From: Jeotgalibacillus salarius
Lineage (GTDB): Bacteria > Bacillota > Bacilli > Bacillales > Jeotgalibacillaceae
Reading direction: 5' to 3'
NCBI RefSeq assembly: GCF_004405125.1
Contig: NZ_SORX01000018.1
Location: 1 to 34,005, forward strand
Length of the DNA: 34,005 nucleotides
The notes under the pieces were generated by a model. That model had not been told where the DNA came from and made no database searches. It worked only from the letters and a program-made list of their open reading frames with translations. Both the position numbers and the translations under genes were made by a program. This document shows positions 33,339 through 34,005 of the stretch, one piece after another; within the stretch, counting starts at the first letter, position 1, and every line of letters begins with the position of its first letter.

Positions 33339-33851
33339 TTAATTTGATCCTGCAATAATCTTAAGTTCGTATTCTTCTATACTGTATCCGGTACTTGCTT
33401 CAACGTCGCCGCCCCAGATTTCAACAGACAATGCTTTTTCATCATCTTCATCATAGTATTCGGCATATTTACATTTTACACCGTCAACATTCTGACTTCT
33501 ACCTTCACCCTTCACGATTGCAGCACCAGTCTCATCTAAATAATAAGTCGTGCCTTCATACTCAATTTCTTTTGGAAGGGGCTCCTGGAGTTTAAGCGTT
33601 GATTTTTTATAAATACCAAGCTCCAGCTCATCATCCATTTCAACGCCAAGCCAGATTACTTCCTGGACTCCCTGAAGTTGATAAGCTGACCATTTAAAGC
33701 CATGATCGTTATATAAAAGCTTGCCGACCACTTCGTAATCCTGAAGGTCGTACGTAACAATGTCCCCGATTTTCAGGTTCATCACTGTACGATCCTCTAC
33801 TTCCGGACGCGCAGTTTCTTTCCCTCCGAACAGGCGCTTAAAAAAGCTCAT
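33339..33851 (-). CDS. DUF4178 protein, first gene of the PspA operon
   Basis: A 170-residue protein of the DUF4178 type as I recall it. It is mostly beta strands: TVMNLKIGDIVTYDLQDYEVVGKLLYNDHGFKWSAYQL, EVIWLGVEMDDELELGIYKK, then a second similar beta unit to YEYELKIIAGSN. No signal peptide or membrane helix is present, so it is cytoplasmic or bound to the inner face. Function is unknown; DUF4178 genes cluster with PspA, DUF350 and DUF4247 (from memory). ATG 33851 follows AAAGGATGATG, about 40 bases downstream of a sigma-W promoter. Confidence 0.82.
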   Translation of the reverse strand: MSFFKRLFGGKETARPEVEDRTVMNLKIGDIVTYDLQDYEVVGKLLYNDHGFKWSAYQLQGVQEVIWLGVEMDDELELGIYKKSTLKLQEPLPKEIEYEGTTYYLDETGAAIVKGEGRSQNVDGVKCKYAEYYDEDDEKALSVEIWGGDVEASTGYSIEEYELKIIAGSN

Positions 33852-33897
33852 CTGAACATCATCCTTTTTTCTATGTCTTTCTTGTTACAATAACCTA

Positions 33898-33923
33898 TAC
33901 GTGAGAAAAGATAAAAGGTTTCA
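33898..33923 (-). promoter_or_regulatory. Sigma-W (ECF) promoter of the PspA operon
   Basis: Reading the minus strand, TGAAAC (complement of 33918-33923), exactly 16 bases, then CGTA (complement of 33898-33901) matches the sigma-W consensus TGAAAC-N16-CGTA. It sits about 47 bases from the DUF4178 start. The -35 lies inside the right-hand hairpin (33916-33951). Sigma-W controls PspA in B. subtilis, so the placement is expected. Confidence 0.88.
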
Positions 33924-33951
33924 GCTTTTTAGAAAATAAAAGCTGAAACCT
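33916..33951 (-). terminator. Terminator of the gene right of the window, overlapping the sigma-W -35
   Basis: AGGTTTCAGCTTTT pairs with AAAAGCTGAAACCT around TAGAAAAT. On the minus strand it is followed by TTTATCTTTTC, so it terminates transcription coming from the right. Its inner stem includes the TGAAAC -35 element. Confidence 0.75.
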
Positions 33952-34005
33952 CAGACTGTTGAAATTCTAAAATATGTATATAACCAATAAAATAAACCAT
34001 TCATT

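Overview
The window looks like chromosome from a low-GC, Gram-positive, probably spore-forming member of the Bacillales (Bacillaceae/Caryophanaceae type; Jeotgalibacillus-like is my guess, not a demonstrated placement). The grounds are strong AGGAGG ribosome sites, frequent TTG/GTG starts, a guanine riboswitch before a NupG-type transporter, GlpP with a cre-type leader, a Vpr-type subtilase, YeeI, and a sigma-W-type promoter before a PspA operon. No rRNA or tRNA genes were seen.

Layout. 1-5270 is AT-rich and accessory: about 1 kb of eroded DNA, then one 1356-codon gene fusing an alpha/beta-hydrolase, a NACHT/STAND NTPase and a helical-repeat sensor, the architecture of a bacterial NLR-like anti-phage protein. 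5270-9360 holds two near-identical Staygreen-family genes, each with the same terminator-plus-leader upstream, flanking a guanine-riboswitch nucleoside transporter and a stand-alone truA. 9570-12540 has glpP and a GlpP/CcpA-type leader with no glycerol gene after it, followed by a membrane-fused hydrolase. 12720-17800 carries an UppS paralogue, an aromatic-acid-exporter-like protein that appears to start at ATT, a membrane GGDEF protein, a voltage-sensor-like channel without a selectivity filter and an SDR. 17800-26760 is mostly housekeeping and stress genes (HAD phosphatase, MarR with its MFS exporter, YqcI/YcgG protein, NnrD, DoxX, PAS-GGDEF, YeeI). Dispersed Bacillales-type repeats sit upstream of four of these genes, and an exact 21-bp-period array lies between two convergent genes. 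26770-33920 has an unrecognised Cys-rich beta-rich protein that may be spore-related, the secreted protease Vpr, and a five-gene minus-strand envelope-stress operon.

How genes work together. The minus-strand operon (DUF4178 - PspA - DUF4247 lipoprotein - DUF350 - membrane spermidine-synthase-like) has a textbook sigma-W promoter and looks like one membrane-stress system. MarR and the MFS exporter are divergent and share an operator. The riboswitch ties purine supply to NupG. The strongest candidates for new biology are the hydrolase-NACHT protein, the PspA/spermidine-synthase-like operon, the 21-bp array, the duplicated Staygreen cassettes with a conserved leader, and the orphan glp leader.
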